Origin: Desulfotignum sp.
GTDB taxonomy: Bacteria; Desulfobacterota; Desulfobacteria; Desulfobacterales; Desulfobacteraceae
Direction: 5' to 3'
NCBI GenBank assembly: GCA_021737445.1
Contig: JAIPDY010000032.1
Span: 1-19,962, forward strand
Length of the DNA: 19,962 nt
A program made the translations under genes and the position numbers. The notes below the pieces were generated by a model. The model ran no database searches and had not been told where the DNA came from. It saw only the letters and a program-made list of their open reading frames with translations. Positions 1 to 6,662 of the stretch are shown here, piece by piece (within the stretch, counting starts at the first letter, position 1; each line of letters begins with the position of its first letter).

Positions 1-1
1 C

Positions 2-196
2 AATGTGAAACATATTTCCACAGATTCCTATGCCCTGGCCTTTGACATTCTGGAAAAAGCCCATATCGGGGTGACCCCGGGCATCGATTTCGGGGCCAAC
101 GGAGAAGGATTTTTGCGGTTTTCCTATGCCAATTCCCTGGAAAACCTGGCCAGAGGCATGGACCGCATGGAAGCCTATTTAAAGACAAGATTATGA
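2..196 (+). CDS. PLP-dependent aminotransferase, C-terminal end (partial)
   Basis: Only the last 64 codons lie in the window; the gene begins upstream of base 1. The GTG at position 5 is an internal valine codon, not a start. The fragment carries the C-terminal signature of class I/II fold-type I aminotransferases: a G-V-T-P-G-x-x-F-G segment, G-E-G-F-L-R-F-S-Y (its Arg is where this family normally binds the substrate carboxylate), then S-L-E-N-L and a final M-D-R-M-x-x-Y-L helix. The family moves amino groups between amino acids and 2-oxo acids in the cytoplasm. The substrate cannot be told from this piece. Its TGA stop overlaps the engB start (ATGA, 193-196), so the two genes are translationally coupled. 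Confidence 0.85.
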   Translation, partial: NVKHISTDSYALAFDILEKAHIGVTPGIDFGANGEGFLRFSYANSLENLARGMDRMEAYLKTRL

Positions 197-804
197 AGAT
201 TCATGATGTTCAGTTTATAAAAAGCGCGGTGAAACCGGACCAATACCCGGATTATGACTTTGCTGAAATCGCTTTTGCCGGCCGCTCCAACGTGGGAAAA
301 AGCTCCATGATCAACACCCTGATCCAGCGCAGAGACATGGTCAAAACCAGTTCAAAACCGGGGTGTACCCAGTTGATCAATTTTTTTCTGGTCAATGAGA
401 GCCTGTCGTTTGTGGACCTGCCCGGATATGGGTATGCCAAGGTATCCAAAAAGGTCCGGGCCACGTGGCAGCCCATGGTGGAAAACTACCTGGCCGGCCG
501 GCCCAACCTGCTGGGGCTGATACTGATTCTGGACATCCGCCGGGATCCCCGTGAAGAGGAACTCAGCCTTGCCCGGTGGCTGGGATCCCATAACTTGCCT
601 TATCTGGTGGTGCTCACCAAGGCGGATAAACTGTCCAAAACCCAGCAGCAAAAGCGCGTGGCTGCCATCAGTTCCCGGATGGACCGGGACAGGGACAAGG
701 TGATCGTGTTTTCCGCCAAAACCCGGCTGGGAAGAGACACCATACTCGATGAGATCACCAGCCTTGTTGAATGGTACCACACCCAAAAAGGGGAAACAGA
801 CTGA
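193..804 (+). CDS. engB: Ribosome biogenesis GTP-binding protein EngB/YsxC/YihA
   Basis: 203-residue cytoplasmic TRAFAC-class GTPase; family members assist late assembly of the large ribosomal subunit. Visible G motifs: G1 GRSNVGKSS (residues 30-38), a conserved switch Thr in P-G-C-T-Q (near 59), G3 DLPGYG (75-80), G4 TKAD (about 142-145) and G5 SAK (about 175). The DLPGYG form of G3 is diagnostic of EngB as opposed to Era or Der. Length is normal for the family (about 195-210). The ATG start overlaps the stop of the upstream aminotransferase, and the TGA stop overlaps the era ATG (TGATG, 802-806). The genes are therefore probably cotranscribed and translationally coupled. Identification is secure. 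Confidence 0.97.
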   Translation: MKIHDVQFIKSAVKPDQYPDYDFAEIAFAGRSNVGKSSMINTLIQRRDMVKTSSKPGCTQLINFFLVNESLSFVDLPGYGYAKVSKKVRATWQPMVENYLAGRPNLLGLILILDIRRDPREEELSLARWLGSHNLPYLVVLTKADKLSKTQQQKRVAAISSRMDRDRDKVIVFSAKTRLGRDTILDEITSLVEWYHTQKGETD

Positions 805-1688
805 TGCATCAGGATATCGGGTCCGGTTTTGTGGCTATCATCGGTGCTCCCAATGCCGGCAAATCAACCCTGTTGAACCAGGTGCTGGGACAAAAGATTT
901 CCATTACCTCAAAAAAGCCCCAGACCACCCGGGACCGGATTTTAGGGATCGTGAACCGCCCGGGCTCACAGATTGTTTTTGTGGACACCCCGGGCATCCA
1001 CAAAAGTTCCACCCTGCTGAACAAGCGCATCGTGGACCAGGCACTCCAGGCTGTGGAAGATGTGGACCTGATCCTTTTCATGGTGGATGCGGTCTCCCGG
1101 AACCATGCCGCGGAAAACCAGATCATCTCCCGGCTGCACAAAGCAAAAAAACCGGTGATTCTGGCATTAAATAAAATTGATGTCGCAAAAAAAGCAGATC
1201 TGTTCCTGCTGGTGGAAAAGTTTTCGCCTGTGTTTGATTTCAAGGCGGTGATACCGATATCAGCCAGTCAGAACATCCAGGTGCCCCAGCTCATGGATGA
1301 GGTGGAAAAATATCTGCCCAAAGGCCCCCGCCTGTTTCCTGAAGACACCTTTACCGATGTATCGGAAAAATTTCTGGTCAAGGAGATTGTCCGGGAAAAG
1401 GTGTTTCGCCTCACCGGTATGGAAATCCCCTATTCATCTGCTGTGACCGTGGATGCCTTTGATGTGGAAAAAAAACTGATCGTGATCCATGCCACCATCC
1501 ATGTGGTGCGCAGTTCTCAAAAAGGCATTATTATCGGTAAAAAAGGGGCGATGCTGTCCCGCATCGGCACCCTGGCCCGGATCGATATGGAGAAAATGCT
1601 GGGAACCAGGGTCCTGCTCAAGCTGTTTGTAAGGGTGACCAAAGACTGGGTGAGCAACCAGCGGATCCTGAACGAGCTAGGGTATTGA
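804..1688 (+). CDS. era: GTPase Era
   Basis: 294 residues from the ATG at 804. A GTG 33 bases upstream is in frame, but the ATG overlapping the engB stop gives the standard Era N-terminus, with GAPNAGKS at residues 14-21. Other motifs are the switch residues T-T-R-D (41-44), G3 DTPG (61-64), G4 NKID (123-126) and G5 S-A-S (about 153). The C-terminal KH domain (about 200-294) contains the G-K-K-G-x-M-L-x-x-I-G RNA-binding loop and ends with the usual V-x-x-D-W stretch. Era binds the 3' end of 16S rRNA and couples small-subunit maturation to GTP state; it works in the cytoplasm and at the inner membrane. It is the second GTPase of the engB-era pair and is followed 10 bases later by an HNH gene. 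Confidence 0.97.
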   Translation: MHQDIGSGFVAIIGAPNAGKSTLLNQVLGQKISITSKKPQTTRDRILGIVNRPGSQIVFVDTPGIHKSSTLLNKRIVDQALQAVEDVDLILFMVDAVSRNHAAENQIISRLHKAKKPVILALNKIDVAKKADLFLLVEKFSPVFDFKAVIPISASQNIQVPQLMDEVEKYLPKGPRLFPEDTFTDVSEKFLVKEIVREKVFRLTGMEIPYSSAVTVDAFDVEKKLIVIHATIHVVRSSQKGIIIGKKGAMLSRIGTLARIDMEKMLGTRVLLKLFVRVTKDWVSNQRILNELGY

Positions 1689-1698
1689 AAACACAATT

Positions 1699-1989
1699 AT
1701 GGAACCAGGTTTGTCTGTGGATGAAGCAGCGTTAAAAAAAGAGCGGGCAAAAGCCAGAAAGCTGCGGAACAGCCAGTGGTGGAAACGCAGACGCTCCAAT
1801 GGTATCTGCCATTATTGCGGCAAAAGCTTTCTGCCGGCAGAACTGACCATGGACCATATTATTCCGCTGGCCCGGGGGGGCAGGTCTGAAAAATTCAATC
1901 TGGTTCCCTGCTGTAAATCCTGTAATACAAAAAAACAGCAGCTTGTGCCATGGGAATGGGATGTGTATTTAAAGCGGCTCACACCCTGA
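1699..1989 (+). CDS. HNH endonuclease family protein
   Basis: 96 residues with one HNH/beta-beta-alpha-metal domain. A basic N-terminus (residues 13-33, many Lys/Arg) precedes a structural zinc site, C37-x2-C40 paired with C72-x2-C75. The catalytic core is D52-H53, N67 and N76 (M-D-H-I-I-P-L-x-x-G-G-x-S, then N-x-V-P-C-C). Such proteins cut or nick DNA using a divalent metal. The ATG lies only 10 bases after the era stop and no clear Shine-Dalgarno is visible, so translation may depend on readthrough coupling from era. There is no integrase, terminase, intein or intron nearby, so this is a stand-alone chromosomal HNH protein, not an obvious mobile-element part. Its role is unknown; the HNH fold is confident. 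Confidence 0.88.
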   Translation: MEPGLSVDEAALKKERAKARKLRNSQWWKRRRSNGICHYCGKSFLPAELTMDHIIPLARGGRSEKFNLVPCCKSCNTKKQQLVPWEWDVYLKRLTP

Positions 1990-2036
1990 GGCATCAAAAA
2001 TAGATTTTCGGTGCCCCAGAGTGATGCAAAAACCAA

Positions 2037-2819
2037 TTATTTTTTACTGCACAGCCTGTGAATGGTCTGGGCGTGCCACTCTCCGCGGCCTGAGAATGTG
2101 GGTTGTCCCAGTTCCACCAGGTGTTTGGCAATCTGGTTGTAGGTAGCGCCTTTTTCCCGCATGCTCTGGATGATATTCATAACCTCTTCTCTGGGAAGCA
2201 GAGAAAAACTGTTTGACAGGGGCTGCTGACCCGGGGTTTTGTCGGGTGCGGTTTTTTTGCGTTTTCTGATAACCCGGCGTTTGGTTGTGGGTTCCGGAGC
2301 GACCTGGGTTGTATCATTTTCAGAGAAAACAGGTTCCCGGATTTCTGGCTTGGCTTTTACCGTCTGTTCCCGGGGAAGGTCTGGTTTTTGCGGTTGCGTT
2401 TTGCTGATGTCAGGATTCAGATCATGATCAGACTGGGGCGGTGCATCAATCTGCATATGGGCCAGGATACGTTCAATGGCAAAGGCCTGACGCTCCATCA
2501 TGTCGGCTGTCCGTTCCTGAACACTTGTCAGATATTCCTGATTTTTCACCAGGATTTCAACATGGTGGGTGAGGTTTTCAATGGCATCTGCCAGCAGGGC
2601 AATGCCCGGGTCTTCCTGGGGCATCTGGTTTCCCATGGGACCGGGAGGGCCTGGCTGTCGTTTCAGGTTCGGGGTTCTGGGGTTCTGGTATCCGCTGCCA
2701 TAGGAATGAAATCTGGGGTTGTTGCTGTACTGATAGGAATTATCATAACTCTTGCGCGTCTTGGGAGTCCGCGGTTTGTCAGCCTGCCCGTTGCGGAGGC
2801 TTTGTAAAAAGTCATTCAT
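2037..2819 (-). CDS. Hypothetical Pro/Lys-rich protein with C-terminal recombinase-like HTH
   Basis: 260 residues. The N-terminal about 60 residues are polar and disordered-looking, rich in Tyr/Asn/Ser/Pro. A Pro/Gly patch (P-G-P-P-G-P-M-G) follows, then a helical, probably coiled-coil stretch at about 75-120 (D-A-I-E-N-L-T-H-H-V-E). A long charged linker with a basic R-K-R-K-K cluster leads to the C-terminus. The last about 45 residues (G-A-T-Y-N-Q-I-A-K-H-L, then S-G-R-G-E-W-H-A-Q-T-I-H-R-L) resemble the helix-turn-helix of large serine recombinases, but no catalytic resolvase domain is present. DNA binding is therefore inferred. A GGAG lies 12 bases before the ATG; a two-codon ATG-AAC-TAA sits between them. 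Function unknown. Confidence 0.75.
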   Translation of the reverse strand: MNDFLQSLRNGQADKPRTPKTRKSYDNSYQYSNNPRFHSYGSGYQNPRTPNLKRQPGPPGPMGNQMPQEDPGIALLADAIENLTHHVEILVKNQEYLTSVQERTADMMERQAFAIERILAHMQIDAPPQSDHDLNPDISKTQPQKPDLPREQTVKAKPEIREPVFSENDTTQVAPEPTTKRRVIRKRKKTAPDKTPGQQPLSNSFSLLPREEVMNIIQSMREKGATYNQIAKHLVELGQPTFSGRGEWHAQTIHRLCSKK

Positions 2820-3060
2820 TTAGTTCATGTTCTCCTTCAAGGAATGTAGTTGTGGTGGCCATAACGATGACCTGATTTTCGTAAGATTCTGATTTTGTTT
2901 TTTTATGGCTAAATCGGCCCCGGAAAAAAATTTTCCGGATAATATGGGCATCTATTCTAAAATGCTGTGTATGTATCCTGTTTTTTTCTTTCTTTGTCAA
3001 GGGATTTTTGCGATTTTTCATCCTGCGATATGCCTGGATTTTTGTCTGTGTGAATGAAAT
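2820..3060. other. AT-rich intergenic region, no convincing gene
   Basis: These 241 bases separate the dusB stop from the start of the hypothetical gene at 2819; both are on the minus strand. The region is markedly T-rich on the plus strand and probably holds the 5' leader of the 2037-2819 gene. A minus-strand open frame crosses it, but its Lys-rich, low-complexity translation looks non-coding. A perfect 8-base inverted repeat with a 3-base spacer lies at 2920-2938 and is listed separately. I see no strong promoter or intrinsic terminator. Confidence 0.5.
2920..2938. repeat. Short perfect inverted repeat, possible operator
   Basis: CCGGAAAA (2920-2927), spacer AAA, TTTTCCGG (2931-2938). It lies about 100 bases upstream of the minus-strand gene at 2819 in an AT-rich intergenic stretch. 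It is not followed by a T-run on either strand, so it is not an intrinsic terminator. It could be a binding site for a dimeric regulator, but nothing else supports this. Confidence 0.3.
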
Positions 3061-4029
3061 TCACAAATTGAGGCGAAATTCATAATTGTGTATCAATTCA
3101 AGGGCATGGGCTGTTGACGGTATTTGGGACAAGTTTTTCCGGAAATCGGAACATCCGGGCAGACCTTTGACAAACCAGGGAAGTTTGCCTTTGAGCATCC
3201 GGCAGGCAGTTTGTTCTCCGAAATGTTTTATATATAAATGGATGAGCCGCTCCATTTTGTTGAATATGAAGGTATAGGGGATGGGCCGGCAGGTGCCATG
3301 GGTTATGAGTGATTCCACCTGGCTGAGAATAAAAGGGTTGGTCATGGCGGCCCGGCCGATCATAACACCGTCGCAGCCGGTCTGGTCAAGCATGTCCAAA
3401 GCATCTGCCGCAGTATGGATATCGCCGTTGCCGATAACCGGTATGGAGATTTTTGTTTTCAACTGCCGGATCAGGGTTCTGTCTGCGCGGCCTTTAAATC
3501 CCTGGGTTGCGGTGCGTGGATGAAAGATGACAGCATCCACCCCTTCCTGCTGAGCTGTTTCAGCCAGGGCAAATGCCTGGGAGCCGCACGGAGTCCAGCC
3601 GGATCTTATTTTTATGGTCAGCGCAAGGGTGGTGGCGTTTCGAACCGCCTGCAAAATCCGCCGGCTGTTTTCCATATCCTGCATCAGGGCAGCCCCCGCC
3701 CCCTGCTTCACCACTTTTTTTACACTGCATCCAAAATTGATGTCCAGGATATCCGCGACCCCCATGACCTCAATTTCAGCAGCCGCCCTTGCCATAATGG
3801 CCGGGTCAGCCCCGAAAATCTGGACGGACAGCGGCCGTTCTTCCGGGCAGGACCGCAGCAGGGCAAGGGTTTTGTCCGAGTTGTAAAAAAGGCCTTTGGC
3901 ACTTATCATTTCCGAGCAGACCACGGCACATCCGCATTCTTTTACCAGCGTTCGGAACGGCAGGTTGGTGATGCCGGCCAGGGGTGCCAGAAAGGTTTTT
4001 CCAGGAATATCTATGGACCCGATTTTCAT
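3061..4029 (-). CDS. dusB: tRNA-dihydrouridine synthase, DusB type
   Basis: 322 residues, the usual Dus length. It is an FMN-dependent TIM-barrel enzyme that reduces specific uridines in the tRNA D-loop using NAD(P)H. Visible signatures: an N-terminal F-L-A-P-L-A-G-I-T-N-L-P-F-R flavin-binding strand, S-V-Q-I-F-G, the catalytic segment D-I-N-F-G-C-S-V-K-K with the general-acid Cys, and Q-G-A-G-A-A-L. Further on are I-K-I-R-S-G, F-H-P-R-T, V-I-G-N-G-D-I and G-R-A-A-M-T-N-P-F for phosphate binding. K-K-V-V-K-Q-G-A-G-A-A-L points to the DusB branch; Ser replaces the usual Pro after the catalytic Cys. The ATG is preceded by AGGTG. It follows the 4070-4441 gene by 40 bases on the same strand, so the two are probably cotranscribed. 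Confidence 0.93.
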   Translation of the reverse strand: MKIGSIDIPGKTFLAPLAGITNLPFRTLVKECGCAVVCSEMISAKGLFYNSDKTLALLRSCPEERPLSVQIFGADPAIMARAAAEIEVMGVADILDINFGCSVKKVVKQGAGAALMQDMENSRRILQAVRNATTLALTIKIRSGWTPCGSQAFALAETAQQEGVDAVIFHPRTATQGFKGRADRTLIRQLKTKISIPVIGNGDIHTAADALDMLDQTGCDGVMIGRAAMTNPFILSQVESLITHGTCRPIPYTFIFNKMERLIHLYIKHFGEQTACRMLKGKLPWFVKGLPGCSDFRKNLSQIPSTAHALELIHNYEFRLNL

Positions 4030-4069
4030 TCATGCACCTGCAAGAACCCGGCAAAAGACAAAAATAATG

Positions 4070-4441
4070 TCAGGCCGGGTCCTGATCATGGTTTTTTTTC
4101 TTCAGGTCGGCAAAGGAGATGATGTTGCTAGACTCCGGTTTTTTTTCATCAGATGCCGCAGGTTTTTTTGGGCTTTTTTTAACATCTGTTGAAAAAACCG
4201 CTTCTTTTTTCAGAGGTTTAATGGTTTCCAGCCGCATTGTTTTGCCGTTCATCTGGAAGTCATCTCCGTTGATATAATTGTCTTTGAGTATCCAGGTGAC
4301 ATTCTGCATCGGGATTTGAAGCATGAGAAGGGTTATCTGGTACCAGTCTTTTTTCGGGTCAGGCAGTATGCTTTCAACCCGGGCAAAAGATACCGGTGCA
4401 TCTTCCAGGTAAATCAATACCACATCATTCACGGTTGCCAT
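4070..4441 (-). CDS. Conserved hypothetical protein of deltaproteobacterial type
   Basis: 123 residues. The first about 75 look like a compact beta-rich domain (N-D-V-V-L-I-Y-L-E-D, then F-A-R-V-E-S-I-L-P-D, W-Y-Q-I-T-L-L, V-T-W-I-L-K-D-x-Y-I-N-G, F-x-M-N-G-K-x-M-R-L). A charged, low-complexity Lys/Ser/Pro tail follows from about residue 78. There is no signal peptide or membrane segment, so it is probably cytoplasmic. I recall similar small proteins in other sulfate reducers but know no assigned function. AAGGAG precedes the ATG at a good distance. It is the first gene of a minus-strand pair with dusB and is divergent from the MFS exporter, sharing a 75-base promoter region (4442-4516). Confidence 0.8.
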   Translation of the reverse strand: MATVNDVVLIYLEDAPVSFARVESILPDPKKDWYQITLLMLQIPMQNVTWILKDNYINGDDFQMNGKTMRLETIKPLKKEAVFSTDVKKSPKKPAASDEKKPESSNIISFADLKKKNHDQDPA

Positions 4442-4516
4442 GGGGCTCCTTTTGATTTTTCTTGTTTACCAGGGGAATATACCATATTCTTGGGTGTATC
4501 AAAACAATGGAGTGGC

Positions 4517-5944
4517 ATGTACATGAGGTTTTTTAATAAAAAATGGCAGGTTTTTTTACTGGTGGGGGTATCGATCTTCATGTCCACATTGGATTCCAGC
4601 ATTGTCAATGTGGCACTGCCATATATCATGGAAGATCTGTCTTCTGATGTGAAAACCGTGCAGTGGGTGGTGGTGGTGTATCTGCTCACCGTGTCTTCTC
4701 TGCTGCTCACCTTTGGCAGGCTGTCAGATATTAAAGGACGGCAGGTTATATATGTGGTTGGTTTTTTTGTGTTTACCCTGGGATCTTTGCTGTGCGGCCA
4801 GGCAATGAGCCCCCGGATACTGGTGGGTGCCAGAGCGTTGCAGGGGGTGGGGGCCGCCATGCTGATGGCCTGCTCTCCTGCCCTGGTGGTGGATGCATTT
4901 TCACTGGCAGAGCGGGGAAAGGCACTGGGCATGATGGGGGCTGTGGTGGCTGCCGGCCTGACCCTGGGGCCCCTGGCAGGCGGCATGATTCTGGAATACT
5001 TTTCCTGGCGCCTGATCTTTTATATCAATGTGCCCATCGGCATACTGGCGGCGGCAGCAGGGGTGTTTGTGCTCAAGGGTCTGTCCGGCGGCAAAGGGAC
5101 CCGGGAACCTCTGGATATGACCGGCAGCCTTTTGCTGATGGTGATGCTCAGCTGCCTGATTGTGCCCCTGGTGAGGTCTTCAGACTGGGGATTCATATCA
5201 CTTGGATCAGGTGTCTGCCTGATGACAGCCATTATCTGCTGTATTGGATTTGTGTATAATGAAAAGCAAAGTGCCTATCCTTTGCTGGATCTGAACCTGA
5301 TGAAAATCCGGCTGTTTACTCTGCCGCTGATATCGTCTGCCATCCTGTTTGCCAGCCTGTTTGTTTTGGTGTTCATGATGCCGTTTTTCCTTACATTCCC
5401 CTGCGGTTTTTCCGCTTCCAAAACCGGAATCATCATGATTGTGCCGTTTTTGTTTCTGCTGGTCATCTCTCCCATATCCGGCATTCTGGCGGACCGGCTG
5501 GGCTCCCGGATGCTATGCACCCTGGGTATGGTTTTTATGGCCCTGTCTTTGTTTTCTCTGATTTTTTCAACCCCTGTCATGGGAACCGGGGCCATTGTCT
5601 GGCGCATGGCCCTGGCAGGTATCGGCACAGCTCTGTTTGTTTCTCCCAACAATACCGCAATCATGGGTGCGGTACCGGTACACCAGCGGGGTATTGCCTC
5701 AGGTGCCACAGCCACGGCCCGGAACCTGGGCATGGTTTCCGGAGTGGCCCTGGCAGGGGCCATATTTTCATTTTTTCTCACTTTTCAGGGGCAGGGACCG
5801 GAAGGGTATGTGCCTGATATGGCTCCTGCATTCATGGCAGGGTTCAGGCATGTGATGGCAGCAGGAAGTGCCATGGCGACCATAGGTGCACTGGTAACTT
5901 TTTTCAGGGGCCGGGAAAATATGAAAAACTTTCCCGGCCCCTGA
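4517..5944 (+). CDS. MFS exporter, DHA2 (EmrB/QacA, 14-TM) family
   Basis: 475 residues from the ATG at 4517. An ATG two codons later (4523) is an equal candidate: GGAG at 4509-4512 lies 4 and 10 bases away respectively. An open frame continues 200 bases upstream but runs back over the divergent gene and is not coding. This is an inner-membrane proton-driven drug/solute exporter. Evidence is the D1 motif L-D-S-S-I-V-N-V-A-L-P (residues 25-35) in TM1, motif A G-R-L-S-D-I-K-G-R (67-75) between TM2 and TM3, and motif C G-L-T-L-G-P-L-A-G-G in TM5. Many further hydrophobic spans and a length near 475 fit the 14-TM DHA2 class. No adjacent membrane-fusion protein or regulator is seen, so the substrate is unknown. 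Its last codons form the stem of a bidirectional hairpin (5905-5943). Confidence 0.9.
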   Translation: MYMRFFNKKWQVFLLVGVSIFMSTLDSSIVNVALPYIMEDLSSDVKTVQWVVVVYLLTVSSLLLTFGRLSDIKGRQVIYVVGFFVFTLGSLLCGQAMSPRILVGARALQGVGAAMLMACSPALVVDAFSLAERGKALGMMGAVVAAGLTLGPLAGGMILEYFSWRLIFYINVPIGILAAAAGVFVLKGLSGGKGTREPLDMTGSLLLMVMLSCLIVPLVRSSDWGFISLGSGVCLMTAIICCIGFVYNEKQSAYPLLDLNLMKIRLFTLPLISSAILFASLFVLVFMMPFFLTFPCGFSASKTGIIMIVPFLFLLVISPISGILADRLGSRMLCTLGMVFMALSLFSLIFSTPVMGTGAIVWRMALAGIGTALFVSPNNTAIMGAVPVHQRGIASGATATARNLGMVSGVALAGAIFSFFLTFQGQGPEGYVPDMAPAFMAGFRHVMAAGSAMATIGALVTFFRGRENMKNFPGP

Positions 5945-5951
5945 TTTTATT
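5905..5951. terminator. Hairpin terminator between converging genes, inside the MFS 3' end
   Basis: A 14-bp perfect inverted repeat, CAGGGGCCGGGAAA (5905-5918) with TTTCCCGGCCCCTG (5930-5943), has an 11-base loop and is followed by ATTTTATT on the plus strand. On the minus strand the stem is followed mainly by A residues, so it is a clearer terminator for the exporter than for the stress protein. The stem is GC-rich at its base and lies within the last codons of the exporter. The stress-protein stop (TAA, 5949-5947) is 3 bases beyond the exporter stop. Confidence 0.8.
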
Positions 5952-6471
5952 CGTTGGCGCGGGGTACCACAAATACCGGAACAGATGACCGTTTCAGAAC
6001 CTTGCGCACCAGTTTGTCCCCCATGGTCTGGGCCAGCAGGCCCTGCTGCCTGCATCCCATGACAATGAAGGCACAGTCCTCTTCCACGGCAGTGGAGACG
6101 ATTTCATCGGCAATGGACCGCCCCTCTGCCACCAGAATTTTTTTAATGGGGGAGTCTGCCTGGGATGGTGCGGTTTCCCGGTCTTCAAAAAATCCGGCAA
6201 TGGCCTGTCTGATCCGCAGTGCATCCACGTTTTTGCCGATGAGCAGGTCCCGGGCACCGGATTTGTGCTTGGATTTAATCTCATGGTACAGGGTTTCGCC
6301 AAATGCCATTTTCACCTGTTTTTCCGCGGACGGGCTGGCTTCTTCCATCACATGCAGAACAACCAGGTTGGCACCGGTATAGGTGGCCATGGCAACCGCA
6401 TGTTCGAAAATATGTTTCATGTCCACGGACAGGTCAGAGGCAAATAAAATATTCTGGGGTTTTTTGATCAT
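5947..6471 (-). CDS. Universal stress protein (UspA family)
   Basis: 174 residues from the ATG at 6471, which has AAGGAG 8 bases upstream; a longer frame to 6516 lacks such a site. The fold is Rossmann-like: I-L-F-A-S-D-L-S (about 7-14) forms the first strand and nucleotide loop, L-V-V-L-H-V-M-E-E the second, C-A-F-I-V-M-G-C-R (about 133-141) the fourth, and V-P-V-F-V-V-P the C-terminus. It differs from ATP-binding Usp proteins: the G-x2-G-x9-G-S/T loop is degenerate (G-C-R-Q-Q-G, then M-G-D instead of G-S). There is also an insertion of about 30 residues in the middle. ATP binding is therefore doubtful. Such proteins are cytoplasmic and usually induced by stress or growth arrest. It is transcribed convergently with the MFS exporter and divergently from the selenoprotein gene. 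Confidence 0.9.
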   Translation of the reverse strand: MIKKPQNILFASDLSVDMKHIFEHAVAMATYTGANLVVLHVMEEASPSAEKQVKMAFGETLYHEIKSKHKSGARDLLIGKNVDALRIRQAIAGFFEDRETAPSQADSPIKKILVAEGRSIADEIVSTAVEEDCAFIVMGCRQQGLLAQTMGDKLVRKVLKRSSVPVFVVPRANE

Positions 6472-6569
6472 GGGATATCTCCTTGAAGATGTTAAAAAGG
6501 CATTGAAACAAAGCAAACCTGGACGGCACCCGGCCGCCTGATTGTTTTTTTATAAAAATTTTTAAGATC

Positions 6570-6597
6570 ACTATAACCATTATTTTATTCAATGCAA
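6570..6597 (-). promoter_or_regulatory. Sigma70-like promoter for the universal stress protein
   Basis: Reading the minus strand, TTGCAT (6597-6592) is separated by 16 bases from TATAGT (6575-6570). The predicted start near 6563 leaves a leader of about 90 bases before the ATG at 6471. It lies back to back with the selenoprotein promoter. Confidence 0.5.
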
Positions 6598-6601
6598 GCG
6601 G

Positions 6602-6630
6602 TTGAATTCAGGGTAATTTGGGGCTATGAT
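6602..6630 (+). promoter_or_regulatory. Sigma70-like promoter for the small selenoprotein gene
   Basis: TTGAAT (6602-6607), a 17-base spacer, then TATGAT (6625-6630). The predicted transcription start near 6637 is about 26 bases before the ATG at 6663. This is a good match in boxes and spacing and supports a real gene at 6663. Confidence 0.6.
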
Positions 6631-6650
6631 AACACATAAACCGTCCGGAA

Positions 6651-6655
6651 AGGAG
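6651..6655 (+). promoter_or_regulatory. Shine-Dalgarno AGGAG deciding the 6663 start
   Basis: AGGAG ends 7 bases before the ATG at 6663. It fits no other nearby frame at useful spacing and shows that translation is meant to begin at the short frame interrupted by TGA. Confidence 0.8.
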
Positions 6656-6662
6656 AAGTTTT

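Noticed and set aside
1991..2027. Inverted repeat GCATCA/TGATGC between the HNH gene and the converging hypothetical gene as a terminator
   Set aside because: Only 6 bp with a 25-base loop and no T-run on either strand.
2812..3021. Minus-strand open frame of 69 codons upstream of the 2037-2819 gene
   Set aside because: Lys-rich low-complexity translation in an AT-rich intergenic region, no recognisable domain, and it overlaps the Shine-Dalgarno of the real gene.
4316..4516. N-terminal extension of the MFS exporter
   Set aside because: It runs antisense to the 4070-4441 gene, is not hydrophobic and would precede the standard DHA2 N-terminus; the start at 4517 or 4523 is normal.
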